Shown: positions 8,603-16,455, counted from the first letter of the stretch. The stretch is 64,000 bases of DNA from Actinoallomurus purpureus (GCF_024055795.1 NZ_JAMXMY010000005.1:124001-188000), one strand, 5' to 3'. Translations and numbers: made by a program. The notes: generated by a model from the letters alone, not told the origin.

Positions 8603-9301
8603 TCAGCCGCCGACGAACGCGCCGGCCAGAGCGCGATCCGCCGACCGGCCGTCGATGACCATGGTGCCGGCGATCTTGTCGTGCAGGCACTGGTGGAGGG
8701 GCTCGTCCCAGAACTGCGACAGCACGTTGAGCAGGCCGAGGAGTCCAAGGATCGGTATGACGTTGACGAGCATGAACCCGGGCGGATAGACCGCCGCGCG
8801 TCCCAGGGCTCTCCCGGTGGGCAAGGGGGCGCCGGGCGGCGTCGCGAGCACGACCCGAAGGCCCAGCCACCGCTTGCCCAGGGTCTTCCCCCACATGGCG
8901 AGCTGCAGCCCCTCATAAAGGAAGAAGGTCGCGGCCAGGATGATCACCATCCCGGCGACGCCGATATTCGTCCAGGTGGTCTCGCCGTAGGGATCCTCGT
9001 GCGCCACGAACATGATCCAAGGGACGGCCAGTGCCATCGCCGTCAACGTCATGATCACGAAATCGATCATTCGGGCCAGGAGCCGCTTGCCCCGGTGGGC
9101 GAGCGGCGGCAGCGGCCCGGTGACCGTCCCCGGCCCGTACGGAAGTGCGGGCGGCGCGTAGGAGGGCGGCGGTCCGTACGCGGGAGGCATTCCGTACGGT
9201 GGCGGCGCGCCCTGCGGAGGCGCTCCGTAAGAGGGCGGGACGTCCTGGAGCGAGGGCGGCTCTTCCCGCCCACTGTTCGGTGTCGGCTCCTCGCCGGACA
9301 T
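8603..9301 (-). CDS. RDD-family membrane protein with Pro/Gly/Tyr-rich N-terminus
   Basis: A 232-aa protein. The first 75 residues are a low-complexity tail of PPSYG/PPPYG-type repeats. The RDD domain starts at AHRGKRLLARMIDFVIM (Arg and Asp marks) and has three hydrophobic segments, with GKTLGKRWLGLRVV before the last. RDD proteins sit in the cytoplasmic membrane; some carry sodium or protons, most are uncharacterised. It lies 152 bp downstream of the hypothetical gene on the same strand and faces the EEP gene convergently. Confidence 0.8.
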   Translation of the reverse strand: MSGEEPTPNSGREEPPSLQDVPPSYGAPPQGAPPPYGMPPAYGPPPSYAPPALPYGPGTVTGPLPPLAHRGKRLLARMIDFVIMTLTAMALAVPWIMFVAHEDPYGETTWTNIGVAGMVIILAATFFLYEGLQLAMWGKTLGKRWLGLRVVLATPPGAPLPTGRALGRAAVYPPGFMLVNVIPILGLLGLLNVLSQFWDEPLHQCLHDKIAGTMVIDGRSADRALAGAFVGG

Positions 9302-9453
9302 GAGATACCTCGCCGTCCTCCATGATCACCGGACGTCGATCGTATCGATCCAAGATCGACTAAGGGGTGTTCCGCGGGAGCCGGCTCCGGCCGTGACCGG
9401 ATCCGGCCCAGTGGGGACGCGGGCCGAGCCGTGACGTCCCGGCCGTGGCGGTG

Positions 9454-10164
9454 TCAGACCACGGCGCCGTCGTCGTCGGGGGGGTCGTCGCCCATGCGGA
9501 GTACGAGCGCGACGAAGCCGCCGATGAACGCCGCGACGGCGGCGAACGCCGCCCAGCTCGGGACCGCCCAGCCGAGGAACACCGACAGCACCAGGTACAC
9601 CGGCCCGCCGAGCAGCGCGATCCACGCGAACCGCGTCATCGGGTCCGCCTTGGGGAGCGGCGGTGGGGGCGGGGGGACGAAGTGGTCCTCGTCCTCGTCC
9701 TCGTCCTCGGAGGCGGGCTTGACGACGCGCGCGGTCACGGTGCGCTCCGTACCGGAGTCCTCGCCGGACAGCGCGGCGGCCTCCTCGGGGCCTTCGTCGA
9801 TGTTCTCCTCGGCGGGCCAGGGCGTCTCGTCGCCGTCCGCCGGACGGTCGAACCCCGCCACGATCTCGGCGAAGATCTCGTCCTCGTCGCGTGAGGCGGC
9901 GTAGTCCGCGCGCAACTCGGGAAGGCGTCGTTCGAGGATGTCCTCGGCGGCCTGCTTGGCCTCCGCGTCGGCGTACAGCCGGTCGGTGGGCTCCTCGGGC
10001 AGCCGTACGTCGAGGTAGCCGCCGGTCGTGCCCGGCGCCGGCGCCGCGTAGGCGGCGATTCCGACCTCACGGAGGGCGGACAGCATCGCGTCGGCGAGCT
10101 GCGGAGTCAGGTCGGCGAGTGGAACGTAGGCGTCCGCCGTGAGCCCGTTGCCGCGCCGACTCAT
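9454..10164 (-). CDS. hypothetical protein with acidic linker and two C-terminal membrane segments
   Basis: A 236-aa protein. Residues 1-95 look globular and mixed alpha/beta (LPELRADYAASRDEDEIFAEI). A disordered acidic stretch (EDEDEDED) and a six-proline run follow, then two hydrophobic helices (WIALLGGPVYLVLSVFLG and AAFAAVAAFIGGFVALVL) and an acidic tail. The topology suggests a cytosolic N-domain tethered to the membrane. I do not recognise a family with a known job. The start overlaps the stop of a 28-codon upstream ORF (ATGA), so its translation may depend on that ORF. Confidence 0.65.
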   Translation of the reverse strand: MSRRGNGLTADAYVPLADLTPQLADAMLSALREVGIAAYAAPAPGTTGGYLDVRLPEEPTDRLYADAEAKQAAEDILERRLPELRADYAASRDEDEIFAEIVAGFDRPADGDETPWPAEENIDEGPEEAAALSGEDSGTERTVTARVVKPASEDEDEDEDHFVPPPPPPLPKADPMTRFAWIALLGGPVYLVLSVFLGWAVPSWAAFAAVAAFIGGFVALVLRMGDDPPDDDGAVV

Positions 10165-10247
10165 ACCCCGGTCTCCCGTCGCATCGTGGCCAGGTCGTCG
10201 TGCGGCACGTCGGTCGTGCGTGACCGGACGTCCGGCGTCAACGCCAT
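10161..10247 (-). CDS. short upstream ORF (28 aa), translationally coupled
   Basis: A 28-codon ORF (MALTPDVRSRTTDVPHDDLA...) with a very strong ribosome site, GAGGGGAGG, four bases before its ATG. Its TGA overlaps the ATG of the hypothetical membrane gene (ATGA). No function is visible; it may be a small protein or a leader that loads ribosomes for the next gene. The neat ribosome site and overlap argue that it is translated; homologues were not checked. Confidence 0.45.
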   Translation of the reverse strand: MALTPDVRSRTTDVPHDDLATMRRETGV

Positions 10248-10360
10248 GGCGCCTCCCCTCGAACTGCCGTCGGCCGACGCTTCAAGATGAGCCTACGGCT
10301 CCCGCGCCGCGCAATGACGAAAACGTGCGGTGTGTGGATGTGGGTGTGTCCGGCCTGAGA

Positions 10361-10382
10361 TGGGAAGATGATTATCATCCCA
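10361..10382. promoter_or_regulatory. inverted-repeat operator-like site before the acyltransferase gene
   Basis: The core GATGATTATCATC (10367-10379) is a perfect inverted repeat around a central T, and outer TGGG/CCCA arms extend it to about 22 bp with one offset. It is AT-rich in a GC-rich setting, 40 bp upstream of the preferred start of the acyltransferase. It looks like a dimeric repressor site; there is some resemblance to metal-regulator boxes, but this is not diagnostic. Confidence 0.4.
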
Positions 10383-10421
10383 CGGACGGGTGAACGGCAG
10401 GGGGTAGGGGAAGGCGGGGCG

Positions 10422-11192
10422 TTGTTCTACTGGGTCGTCAAGGCGATCTTGGGTCCCATTCTGTACCTGGTCTGGCTACCACGGGCGCGCGGGACGCGTA
10501 ACGTGCCGCGCCACGGCCCGGCGATCCTGGTCGGCAACCATCTGTCGTTCGCCGACCACTTCTTCGGGCCGCTGCCGTTGCCGCGCAAGGTCACGTTCCT
10601 GGCGAAGGCGGAGTACTTCACCGGGACGGGCGTGAAGGGCTTCCTCAGCCGGATGTTCTTCAGCGGCGTCGGGCAGGTGCCCATCGACCGTACGGGCGGC
10701 CGGGCGAGCGAGGCCGCGCTGCGGACCGGGCTGCGGGTGCTGGCCGAGGGGAGGCTGCTCGGCATCTACCCGGAGGGGACCCGCGCGCCGGACAACCGGC
10801 TGTACCGAGGCAAGACCGGGGTGGCCCGGCTCGCCCTGGAGTCGCGTGCGCCGGTCGTGCCGATGGCCATGATCAACACGTTCGAGCTGATGCCCTCCGG
10901 GCGGCGGCTGCCCCGGTTGCGCCCGCGCCCCGAGGTGCGGTTCGGTGAGCCCCTCGACTTCTCCCGGTATTACGGCATGGCCCACGACAGGGTCGTGCTG
11001 CGGGCGGTGACCGACGAGATCATGTACGCGATCATGCGGCTGTCCGGGCAGGAGTACGTCGATCGGTACGCCGGCGACGTGAAGCAGGACACGGCGCCGG
11101 GCCCGGTCGAGGCGGCAGGGCATCCGGCGGACGACCTGACCGAGGCGGAAGAGCAGGGTGCCGAGCGAGCATCAAACACCTCGAAGGGCTGA
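10422..11192 (+). CDS. 1-acyl-sn-glycerol-3-phosphate acyltransferase (PlsC-like, Rv2182c-type)
   Basis: A PlsC-domain protein of about 256 aa. The acyltransferase motifs are present: NHLSFAD (block I, NHxxxxD) about 35 residues in, GQVPIDRTGG (block II), and LGIYPEGTRAPD (block III, PEGT). It transfers an acyl chain to lysophosphatidic acid or a related lipid at the membrane. I chose the TTG at 10422 because it gives an N-terminus (LFYWVVKAILGPIL) like that of Rv2182c and has GGGGAAGG nine bases upstream. An in-frame ATG at 10368 would add 18 residues but lies inside the inverted repeat. Location matches the Mycobacterium order. Confidence 0.83.
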   Translation: MFYWVVKAILGPILYLVWLPRARGTRNVPRHGPAILVGNHLSFADHFFGPLPLPRKVTFLAKAEYFTGTGVKGFLSRMFFSGVGQVPIDRTGGRASEAALRTGLRVLAEGRLLGIYPEGTRAPDNRLYRGKTGVARLALESRAPVVPMAMINTFELMPSGRRLPRLRPRPEVRFGEPLDFSRYYGMAHDRVVLRAVTDEIMYAIMRLSGQEYVDRYAGDVKQDTAPGPVEAAGHPADDLTEAEEQGAERASNTSKG

Positions 11193-11214
11193 TCAGAGGG
11201 GCCGCTTTCCGATA

Positions 11215-11226
11215 TGGTCTAGACCA
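11215..11226. promoter_or_regulatory. DasR-type (dre-like) palindrome upstream of the phosphofructokinase gene
   Basis: TGGTCTAGACCA is a perfect 12-bp palindrome and is identical to the core of the DasR responsive element known from Streptomyces, where the GlcNAc-sensing GntR regulator DasR represses amino-sugar and PTS genes. The outer dre positions are not kept. It lies about 100 bp upstream of the phosphofructokinase start. Whether DasR is present in this organism cannot be seen here. Confidence 0.6.
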
Positions 11227-11326
11227 ATCGGGATGGTGGTGTCCTGAGGACGCGCCGCCTTCGATACGTCCTACCCGCACCACTAGTCTGGTCGGGTGAA
11301 CACAGGGTTACAAAGAGGAGTTGGGC

Positions 11327-12352
11327 ATGCGTGTCGGAGTGCTGACCGGTGGCGGTGACTGCCCCGGGCTGAACGCCGTCATCCGCGCCGTTGTCCGCAA
11401 GGGCATCCAGGTCTACGGATACGAGTTCGTCGGCTTCCGCGACGGCTGGCGTGGTCCGCTCGAGGGCGACACCCGGCCGCTCGACGTTCAGGCGGTGCGC
11501 GGCATCCTGCCGCGCGGCGGCACGATCCTCGGCTCGTCCCGGACGAACCCGATCAAGATCGAGGGCGGCGTCGAGCGGATCAAGGACAACCTCGCCGGGC
11601 TGGGCGTCGACGCGCTCATCGCCATCGGCGGGGAGGACACCCTCGGCGTGGCGCGCCAGCTGCACGACAACGGGGTCAAGGTCGTCGGCGTCCCGAAGAC
11701 CATCGACAACGACCTGAACGCCACGGACTACACGTTCGGGTTCGACACCGCGGTGAACATCGCGATGGAGGCCATCGACCGGCTGCACACCACGGCCGAG
11801 TCGCACCACCGCGCCCTGATCTGCGAGGTCATGGGCAGGCACGCGGGCTGGATCGCGTTGCACGCCGGCATGGCCGCGGGCGCGAACGTCATCCTCATCC
11901 CGGAGAAGCCCTTCGACATCGAGAAGGTCTGCGGGTACGTCGAGAGCCGCTTCAAGACGCGCTACGCGCCGATCATCGTGGTGGCCGAGGGCGCACACCC
12001 GGTCGACGGCCAGATGGACACGCAGACCCAGGAGCTCGACTCCTTCGGCCACGTGCGCCTCGGCGGCATCGGCGAGCGCCTCGCCGCGGAGATCGAGAAG
12101 CGCACCGGCAAGGAGGCCCGCACGACGGTCCTCGGCCACATCCAGCGCGGCGGCACGCCGACCGCGTTCGACCGGGTGCTGGCCACCCGGTTCGGCGTGC
12201 ACGCCATCGACGCCATCCATGACGGCGCGTACGGCAAGATGGTCGGCCTGGAGGGCACCGAGATCGTGCGCGTCGACCTGAGCGCCGCCACCGACCAGCT
12301 CAAGACCGTCCCGGTCCAGCGCTACGAAGAGGCCGAGGTCTTCTTCGGCTGA
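11327..12352 (+). CDS. pfp: 6-phosphofructokinase, group III; residues suggest pyrophosphate dependence
   Basis: A 341-aa PFK starting MRVGVLTGGGDCPGLNAVIR, with PKTIDNDL around 123-130 and EVMGRHAGW after it. The two specificity positions are Asp104 (GGEDT) and Lys124 (PKTID). Family work links Asp104/Lys124 to use of PPi, whereas Gly at these sites marks ATP enzymes; Amycolatopsis PPi-PFK has the same pair. The predicted reaction, fructose-6-phosphate plus PPi to fructose-1,6-bisphosphate, is reversible. I chose the ATG at 11327 because AGGAG ends six bases upstream; the TTG at 11321 would leave no gap. A DasR-like palindrome precedes it. Confidence 0.85.
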   Translation: MRVGVLTGGGDCPGLNAVIRAVVRKGIQVYGYEFVGFRDGWRGPLEGDTRPLDVQAVRGILPRGGTILGSSRTNPIKIEGGVERIKDNLAGLGVDALIAIGGEDTLGVARQLHDNGVKVVGVPKTIDNDLNATDYTFGFDTAVNIAMEAIDRLHTTAESHHRALICEVMGRHAGWIALHAGMAAGANVILIPEKPFDIEKVCGYVESRFKTRYAPIIVVAEGAHPVDGQMDTQTQELDSFGHVRLGGIGERLAAEIEKRTGKEARTTVLGHIQRGGTPTAFDRVLATRFGVHAIDAIHDGAYGKMVGLEGTEIVRVDLSAATDQLKTVPVQRYEEAEVFFG

Positions 12353-12394
12353 CCGGGCGGCCGGGGCGACCCGGCCCGCACGGCCGTGACCGTC

Positions 12395-12429
12395 ACCGGC
12401 CCGTGGTGCCCACTGCGCCACGGGCCGGT
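12395..12429 (+). terminator. hairpin downstream of the phosphofructokinase gene
   Basis: A perfect 12-bp stem (ACCGGCCCGTGG with its complement) and an 11-base loop, 43 bp after the stop. There is no U-tract, which is common for actinobacterial terminators. Confidence 0.6.
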
Positions 12430-12540
12430 CGCGTGTCATCGCCGGGGGAAGACGGGTATGCGCCCTCGCGGTTGGTGCGGGTAGTCGTCATCGTGCGCGA
12501 CACTTGAGAGGCACCCATTGTCCGTTGGAGGTTAGGACGC

Positions 12541-13794
12541 ATGCCCACGCTCGAGACCGTGACGCAGCCCCAGAACGCCGAGCGGCCCGCCGTCGCCGGT
12601 GAGCCCTGCGTTCTGCTCAAACTGGGCGAGATCGTCCTCAAGGGTAAGAACCGCGAGCTGTTCGAGCGGCGGCTGCAGAACAACATCCGCGCCGCCGTGA
12701 AGGGGCTCGGCATCAAGATCAACGTCTGGCAGCGCGAAGGCGTCATCGTCGTCCGTGCCGAGAGCGGCGAGCTGGCCGACGTCGACGCCGTGGCCCGGCG
12801 GCTCACCGACGTGATGGGCATCGTGTGGGTGCACCGCGCCTGGCGGGTGGCCAAGGACGTCGACGCGACCGTCCAGGCGGCCCTCGACCTCGTCGCGCAG
12901 CACCCCGCGCTCGCCCGCAAGGGCGCGTTCGCCATCCGCGCGCGCCGCCGCGACAAGCGCTTCCCGATCACCTCCTCCGACCTCAACGTCCTCGTCGGTT
13001 CGAAGGTCAAGGAGCGCTACGACCTTCCGGTCAACCTCAAGCACCCCGACCTCGCGGTCTTCATCGAGGTCGACCAGCGCGAGGTGTTCGTCTTCACCGA
13101 CGGCATGCCCGGCGCGGGCGGCCTGCCGGTCGGCATGAGCGGCCGGGCGCTGGTGCTCATGTCGGGGGGCATCGACTCGCCCGTCGCCGCGTATCGCATG
13201 ATGCGCCGCGGACTGCGGGTCGACTTCCTGCACTTCTCCGGGATGCCGTTCACCGGCCCCGAGTCGATCTACAAGGCGTACGCCCTGGTGCGCGAGCTCG
13301 ACAAGTTTCAGGGCGGGTCGCGGCTGTTCGTCGTGCCGTTCGGCAAGGCGCAGCAGCAGATCAAGTCCTCCGGCGCCGACCGGCTGCAGATCATCGCGCA
13401 GCGCCGCCTGATGCTGAAGACCGGCGAGGTCGTCGCGCACAAGCTCGGGGGCGCGGCCCTGATCACGGGCGACTCCCTCGGCCAGGTCAGCAGCCAGACG
13501 ATGCAGAACATCACCGCCCTCGACGACGCGGTGAACCTGCCGATCCTGCGCCCGCTCATCGGCATGGACAAGACCGAGATCATGGCCGAGGCGCGGAGGA
13601 TCCACACCTTGAGCATCTCGGAGCTGCCCGACGAGGACTGCTGCACCGTGCTCACCCCCCGCCGCGCCGAGACCCGCGCCAAGATCGACGACCTTCGTCA
13701 GATCGAGAAGCGGCTCGACGCGGGGGAGATGGCCGAGCAGCTCGCCGGCAACCTCCAGGAGCACCGCCCCGGCTACGGCGAGCCCACCGCCTGA
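12541..13794 (+). CDS. thiI: tRNA 4-thiouridine synthase ThiI
   Basis: A 417-aa protein with the full bacterial ThiI core: an N-terminal ferredoxin-like region (LLKLGEIVLKGKNRELFE near residue 25), the THUMP domain to about residue 190, and a PP-loop ATPase with SGGIDSPVAAY near residue 202. DCCTVLTP near residue 363 supplies the Cys of the AANH domain; there is no rhodanese domain. ThiI adenylates U8 of tRNA and inserts sulfur. An incomplete ThiI without rhodanese is usual in Gram-positive bacteria. GGAGG precedes the ATG, and a strong terminator follows. Confidence 0.88.
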   Translation: MPTLETVTQPQNAERPAVAGEPCVLLKLGEIVLKGKNRELFERRLQNNIRAAVKGLGIKINVWQREGVIVVRAESGELADVDAVARRLTDVMGIVWVHRAWRVAKDVDATVQAALDLVAQHPALARKGAFAIRARRRDKRFPITSSDLNVLVGSKVKERYDLPVNLKHPDLAVFIEVDQREVFVFTDGMPGAGGLPVGMSGRALVLMSGGIDSPVAAYRMMRRGLRVDFLHFSGMPFTGPESIYKAYALVRELDKFQGGSRLFVVPFGKAQQQIKSSGADRLQIIAQRRLMLKTGEVVAHKLGGAALITGDSLGQVSSQTMQNITALDDAVNLPILRPLIGMDKTEIMAEARRIHTLSISELPDEDCCTVLTPRRAETRAKIDDLRQIEKRLDAGEMAEQLAGNLQEHRPGYGEPTA

Positions 13795-13809
13795 CGCCCG
13801 GGAAAGCGG

Positions 13810-13834
13810 AGGCCCCCGGCTAGGCCGGGGGCCT
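13810..13834 (+). terminator. intrinsic terminator after thiI
   Basis: An 11-bp perfect stem (AGGCCCCCGGC/GCCGGGGGCCT) around a TAG loop, 16 bases after the thiI stop. The sequence after the stem (CTTCGGC) is only weakly T-rich. Confidence 0.8.
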
Positions 13835-14145
13835 CTTCGGCTGCTCTTCCGCCAGGGCAAGCTGCGTACGGACGGGCGCATGGTCATGAGCTCGTGATGG
13901 CCCCCGAATGAACCGCCCATTTGGGAGGCACACCCATGTATTGGGCACCGACGGCACGCCACTGCGTCAGCCGCCGTCCACTGAGACGATAATTTTCGCG
14001 CCTGAGTAGACACCGTGGAAACACACGGGTTCCCCCAACGGCGTTGGTGGCCGACCACCGTGACCCGCGCGGGCGGCCGCTCTTCTGCAAACGCCCTCTC
14101 GATAGGCGATCTGCATCGGGCTACCGCTCCGGTTTCGCCCGGAAC
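13835..14145. other. intergenic region between convergent thiI and the EamA gene; nothing recognised
   Basis: A 311-bp stretch between two genes that point towards each other. ORFs here are short, lack ribosome sites and match nothing. I see no tRNA-like fold or strong hairpin. A locally AT-rich patch (GATAATTTTCG, near 13986) is unexplained. Confidence 0.5.
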
Positions 14146-15048
14146 TTACTGGGAGCGGGTGGGGAGGGTGAGGGTCAGCAGGCTGGCGGCGAGGAGGGCC
14201 AGGCCGCCGAGGGCGATCGCGCCCAGGTGCTCGCCGAGGACGAACAACCCCAGGAGTGCCGCGACCGCGGGTTCGGCCAGGGTGAGGGTGGTCGCGGCGG
14301 CCACCGGCGTCGTCCGCAGGCCCCGGCCGTACAGCAGGTAGCCGATCCCGGTCGTGATCACGCCGAGATAGACGGCCGCCGCCGCGCCGCCTCCGGTGAA
14401 CAGCCAGCCGGAGCCCGCGATCAGCAGCACCGGTAGCAGCAGCACGCCGGACCCGCCGAACAGCGCGCCGAGCACCGCCCGGCTGTCGTCGCCGCGCGTG
14501 ATGAGGTACGAAGCGACGGTGGCGTACGCGGCGTAGCCGAACCCGGACAGCAGGGCCAGCGCGACGCCCGCGGGCTCGACACCGGCCGCCTGGCCGCCCA
14601 GGGTCAGCGCCGCACATCCGGCGACCGCTCCGGCCGTGGACAGCATCCAGCGTGGGGTCAGCGTCCCCATGCGCAGGAGCCGGGACAGCAGGCCGGCGAA
14701 GACCGGACCGCTGCCGATCGTGACGACGGTCCCGGTCGCCACGCCGGTGCGGGCGACCGCGCTGAAGAACGCCGTCTGGTAGACGGCGACGAGCACCGCG
14801 CCCAGGAGGAGCACCAGCCGGGTGCGGGTGCCGCGGGCGAGCAGGGGCCGCAGCCCGCCGCCGCGCAGGGCGACGGCGAACAGGAAGGCACCCCCGATGA
14901 GGAGGCGGGCGGCGCCCACCGCGACCGGGTCGGCGTGGACGAAGCTGCGTACGGTGCCGGTCGTGCCCCACAGGGCGGCGGCCAGGACGATGTCGGCGGA
15001 CCCGCCGAGCCCGCGGCGCGCGGGCGAGGAGACCTCAGTGGTGGTCAA
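14146..15048 (-). CDS. EamA-family (DMT) transporter
   Basis: A 300-aa protein with ten predicted membrane helices arranged as two EamA repeats; the first starts at DIVLAAALWGTTGTVRSF, the second near GVALALLSGFGYAAYATV. Late GYLLYGRGLRTTPVAAATTLTLAEPAVAALLG is the family's helix 9 signature. DMT exporters often move amino acids or metabolites out of the cell. The start shown is TTG at 15048 without a clear ribosome site; a later start is possible. It follows the DAHP synthase gene on the same strand, with a Tyr-Tyr leader ORF between them, which hints at an aromatic substrate (inference). Confidence 0.82.
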   Translation of the reverse strand: MTTTEVSSPARRGLGGSADIVLAAALWGTTGTVRSFVHADPVAVGAARLLIGGAFLFAVALRGGGLRPLLARGTRTRLVLLLGAVLVAVYQTAFFSAVARTGVATGTVVTIGSGPVFAGLLSRLLRMGTLTPRWMLSTAGAVAGCAALTLGGQAAGVEPAGVALALLSGFGYAAYATVASYLITRGDDSRAVLGALFGGSGVLLLPVLLIAGSGWLFTGGGAAAAVYLGVITTGIGYLLYGRGLRTTPVAAATTLTLAEPAVAALLGLFVLGEHLGAIALGGLALLAASLLTLTLPTRSQ

Positions 15049-15170
15049 GGAGAACGCTCCAGAAGACGTACGGTTCGGGGTACGCGAATCCGGGGCGTGC
15101 CGAAGAGCCGCTTCAGTGCGGCGTCACAGAAGGCGTCCGGCGGTGCCGGGCGTGCGTGCGGTGGCCCCGG

Positions 15171-15212
15171 TCAGGAGCGGGGCGGCCCGAGCTGGGCGGT
15201 GTAGTACGCCAT
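15171..15212 (-). CDS. 13-aa leader ORF with a Tyr-Tyr pair before the EamA gene
   Basis: A 13-codon ORF, MAYYTAQLGPPRS, starts with ATG exactly seven bases after a TAGTCT hexamer (15220-15225), the spacing of a leaderless transcript. It ends 122 bases before the EamA start. The adjacent tyrosine codons suggest a ribosome-sensing leader. I did not find a decisive downstream terminator hairpin, so this is a candidate only. Confidence 0.4.
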   Translation of the reverse strand: MAYYTAQLGPPRS

Positions 15213-15285
15213 GACGGGGAGACTACCGTCCGCGTGGCGCGGCGCGCCGCCCGGGGGGGCGTGGTCCGGGCGGCGCACCGCGAGG

Positions 15286-16308
15286 TCAGACCTGGGTGAG
15301 GGTGCGGCCGACCACCGGCGGCAGGGCGCGCACGGTCTCGGCGAGCTCCCGCACGTCACCGTCGACGAGGGCCTGCGGGCCGTCGCACAGCGCGGTCTCC
15401 GGGTGCGGGTGCACGTCGATGATCACGCCGTCGGCGCCGATCGCGATCGCCGCGCGGGTCAGCGGCAGGACCAGGTCGCGGCGGCCGCCGGAGTGGGACG
15501 GGTCGACGATGACGGGCAGGTGCGACAGCCGCTGTGCCACCGGGACGGCCGAGATGTCCAGGGTGTTGCGGGTGGCCTTCTCGAACGTGCGGATGCCGCG
15601 CTCGCACAGCACGATGTCGAGGTTGCCGCGCTGGGCGATGTACTCGGCGGCCATCAGCCACTCCTCGATCGTGGCGTTCATGCCGCGCTTGAGCATGACC
15701 GGCCTGCCGGCGGCGCCGACCGCCTGCAGCAGCGCGAAGTTCTGCATGTTCCGGGTGCCGACCTGGAGCATGTCGGCGTAGGAGGCGACGAGCTCGACGT
15801 CGCGGGCGTCCACGACCTCGGTGACGATGGGCATGCCCGTCTCGGCGCGTACGTCGGCCAGGATGCCCAAGCCCTTCTCGCCGAGTCCCTGGAAGGCGTA
15901 GGGGGAGGTGCGCGGCTTGAAAGCCCCGCCGCGCAGCAGGGTCGCGCCCGCGGACCGGGCCATCAGCGCCGCCTCGAGGGTCTGCTCCGGCGTCTCGACC
16001 GCGCACGGCCCGGCGATGAGCGTCATGGTGCCGGGGCCGATCGGCACCCCGCCGACCCGGACGACCGAGCGGTCGGGGTGGTTCTCCCTGCTGATCAGCT
16101 TGTACGGCACGGAGATCCGCACCACGTCGGTGACGCCGGGCAGGGCGTGGAGGTTCAGCGTCCCGAACTGCTCGACGTCGCCGACCAGCCCGATGATCGT
16201 ACGGTTGACGCCGCGGCTGACGAACGCCTCACCGCCCGCCTTCTCGACGAGCCCGACGACGGCCTGGATGTGCGCTTCCTCCGCCTCGGCGGACATGACG
16301 ACGACCAT
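15286..16308 (-). CDS. aroF: 3-deoxy-7-phosphoheptulonate synthase (DAHP synthase, AroF/Iβ type)
   Basis: A 340-aa enzyme. The first 75 residues form the ferredoxin-like regulatory domain (MVVVMSAEAEEAHIQAVV... TIIGLVGD); the KDO8P-synthase-type barrel starts near MTLIAGPCAVE and has GATLLRGGAFKPRTSPY, MLQVGTRNMQNF, LKRGMNATIEEW and VDPSHSGGRR. It joins phosphoenolpyruvate and erythrose-4-phosphate, the first step of the shikimate pathway. I prefer the ATG at 16308, since GGGGAG lies just upstream; an ATG at 16320 adds four residues and has no ribosome site. The 5' leader contains a leader peptide and an attenuator hairpin. Confidence 0.9.
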   Translation of the reverse strand: MVVVMSAEAEEAHIQAVVGLVEKAGGEAFVSRGVNRTIIGLVGDVEQFGTLNLHALPGVTDVVRISVPYKLISRENHPDRSVVRVGGVPIGPGTMTLIAGPCAVETPEQTLEAALMARSAGATLLRGGAFKPRTSPYAFQGLGEKGLGILADVRAETGMPIVTEVVDARDVELVASYADMLQVGTRNMQNFALLQAVGAAGRPVMLKRGMNATIEEWLMAAEYIAQRGNLDIVLCERGIRTFEKATRNTLDISAVPVAQRLSHLPVIVDPSHSGGRRDLVLPLTRAAIAIGADGVIIDVHPHPETALCDGPQALVDGDVRELAETVRALPPVVGRTLTQV

Positions 16309-16332
16309 GGTGCTCCCCATTTCTGCGAAAAC

Positions 16333-16371
16333 GACAGATGCCCCGGACCCATCGGGCCCGGGGCATCTGTC
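16333..16371 (-). terminator. attenuator-type terminator in the DAHP synthase leader
   Basis: On the minus strand a perfect 14-bp stem, GACAGATGCCCCGG with its complement (16358-16371 and 16333-16346), closes an 11-base loop and is followed by GTTTTCG. It lies between the leader ORF and the synthase, ending about ten bases before the first in-frame ATG, so it must be prevented from forming for the gene to be expressed. A competing hairpin can form upstream: GTGGCTGCC inside the leader ORF pairs with GGCAACCAC just before the terminator, with one mismatch. Confidence 0.75.
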
Positions 16372-16383
16372 AGTGGTTGCCTT

Positions 16384-16455
16384 TTAGCGCAGCGTCCTCC
16401 TGGCAGCCACCCGTGTCCCGGGCCCGCCATAGGTAAAGGAGAAGACGTTGCTCAC
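16384..16455 (-). CDS. 23-aa leader peptide rich in Phe/Tyr before DAHP synthase
   Basis: A GTG-started ORF encoding MSNVFSFTYGGPGTRVAARRTLR. Three of codons 5-9 are aromatic (F, F, Y), and one Phe uses TTT, rare in this genome. GTG lies exactly seven bases after a TACGCT hexamer (16463-16468), as expected for a leaderless transcript. It is followed by the terminator hairpin, then the synthase. This is the layout of ribosome-mediated transcription attenuation, here responding to phenylalanine and/or tyrosine (inference). An overlapping frame from an upstream GTG has one Trp and one Tyr and is a weaker alternative. Confidence 0.55.
   Translation of the reverse strand: MSNVFSFTYGGPGTRVAARRTLR

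Noticed and set aside
13884-14090. A 68-codon minus-strand ORF between thiI and EamA
   Set aside because: No ribosome site, no conserved features, overlaps another random frame; treated as non-coding.
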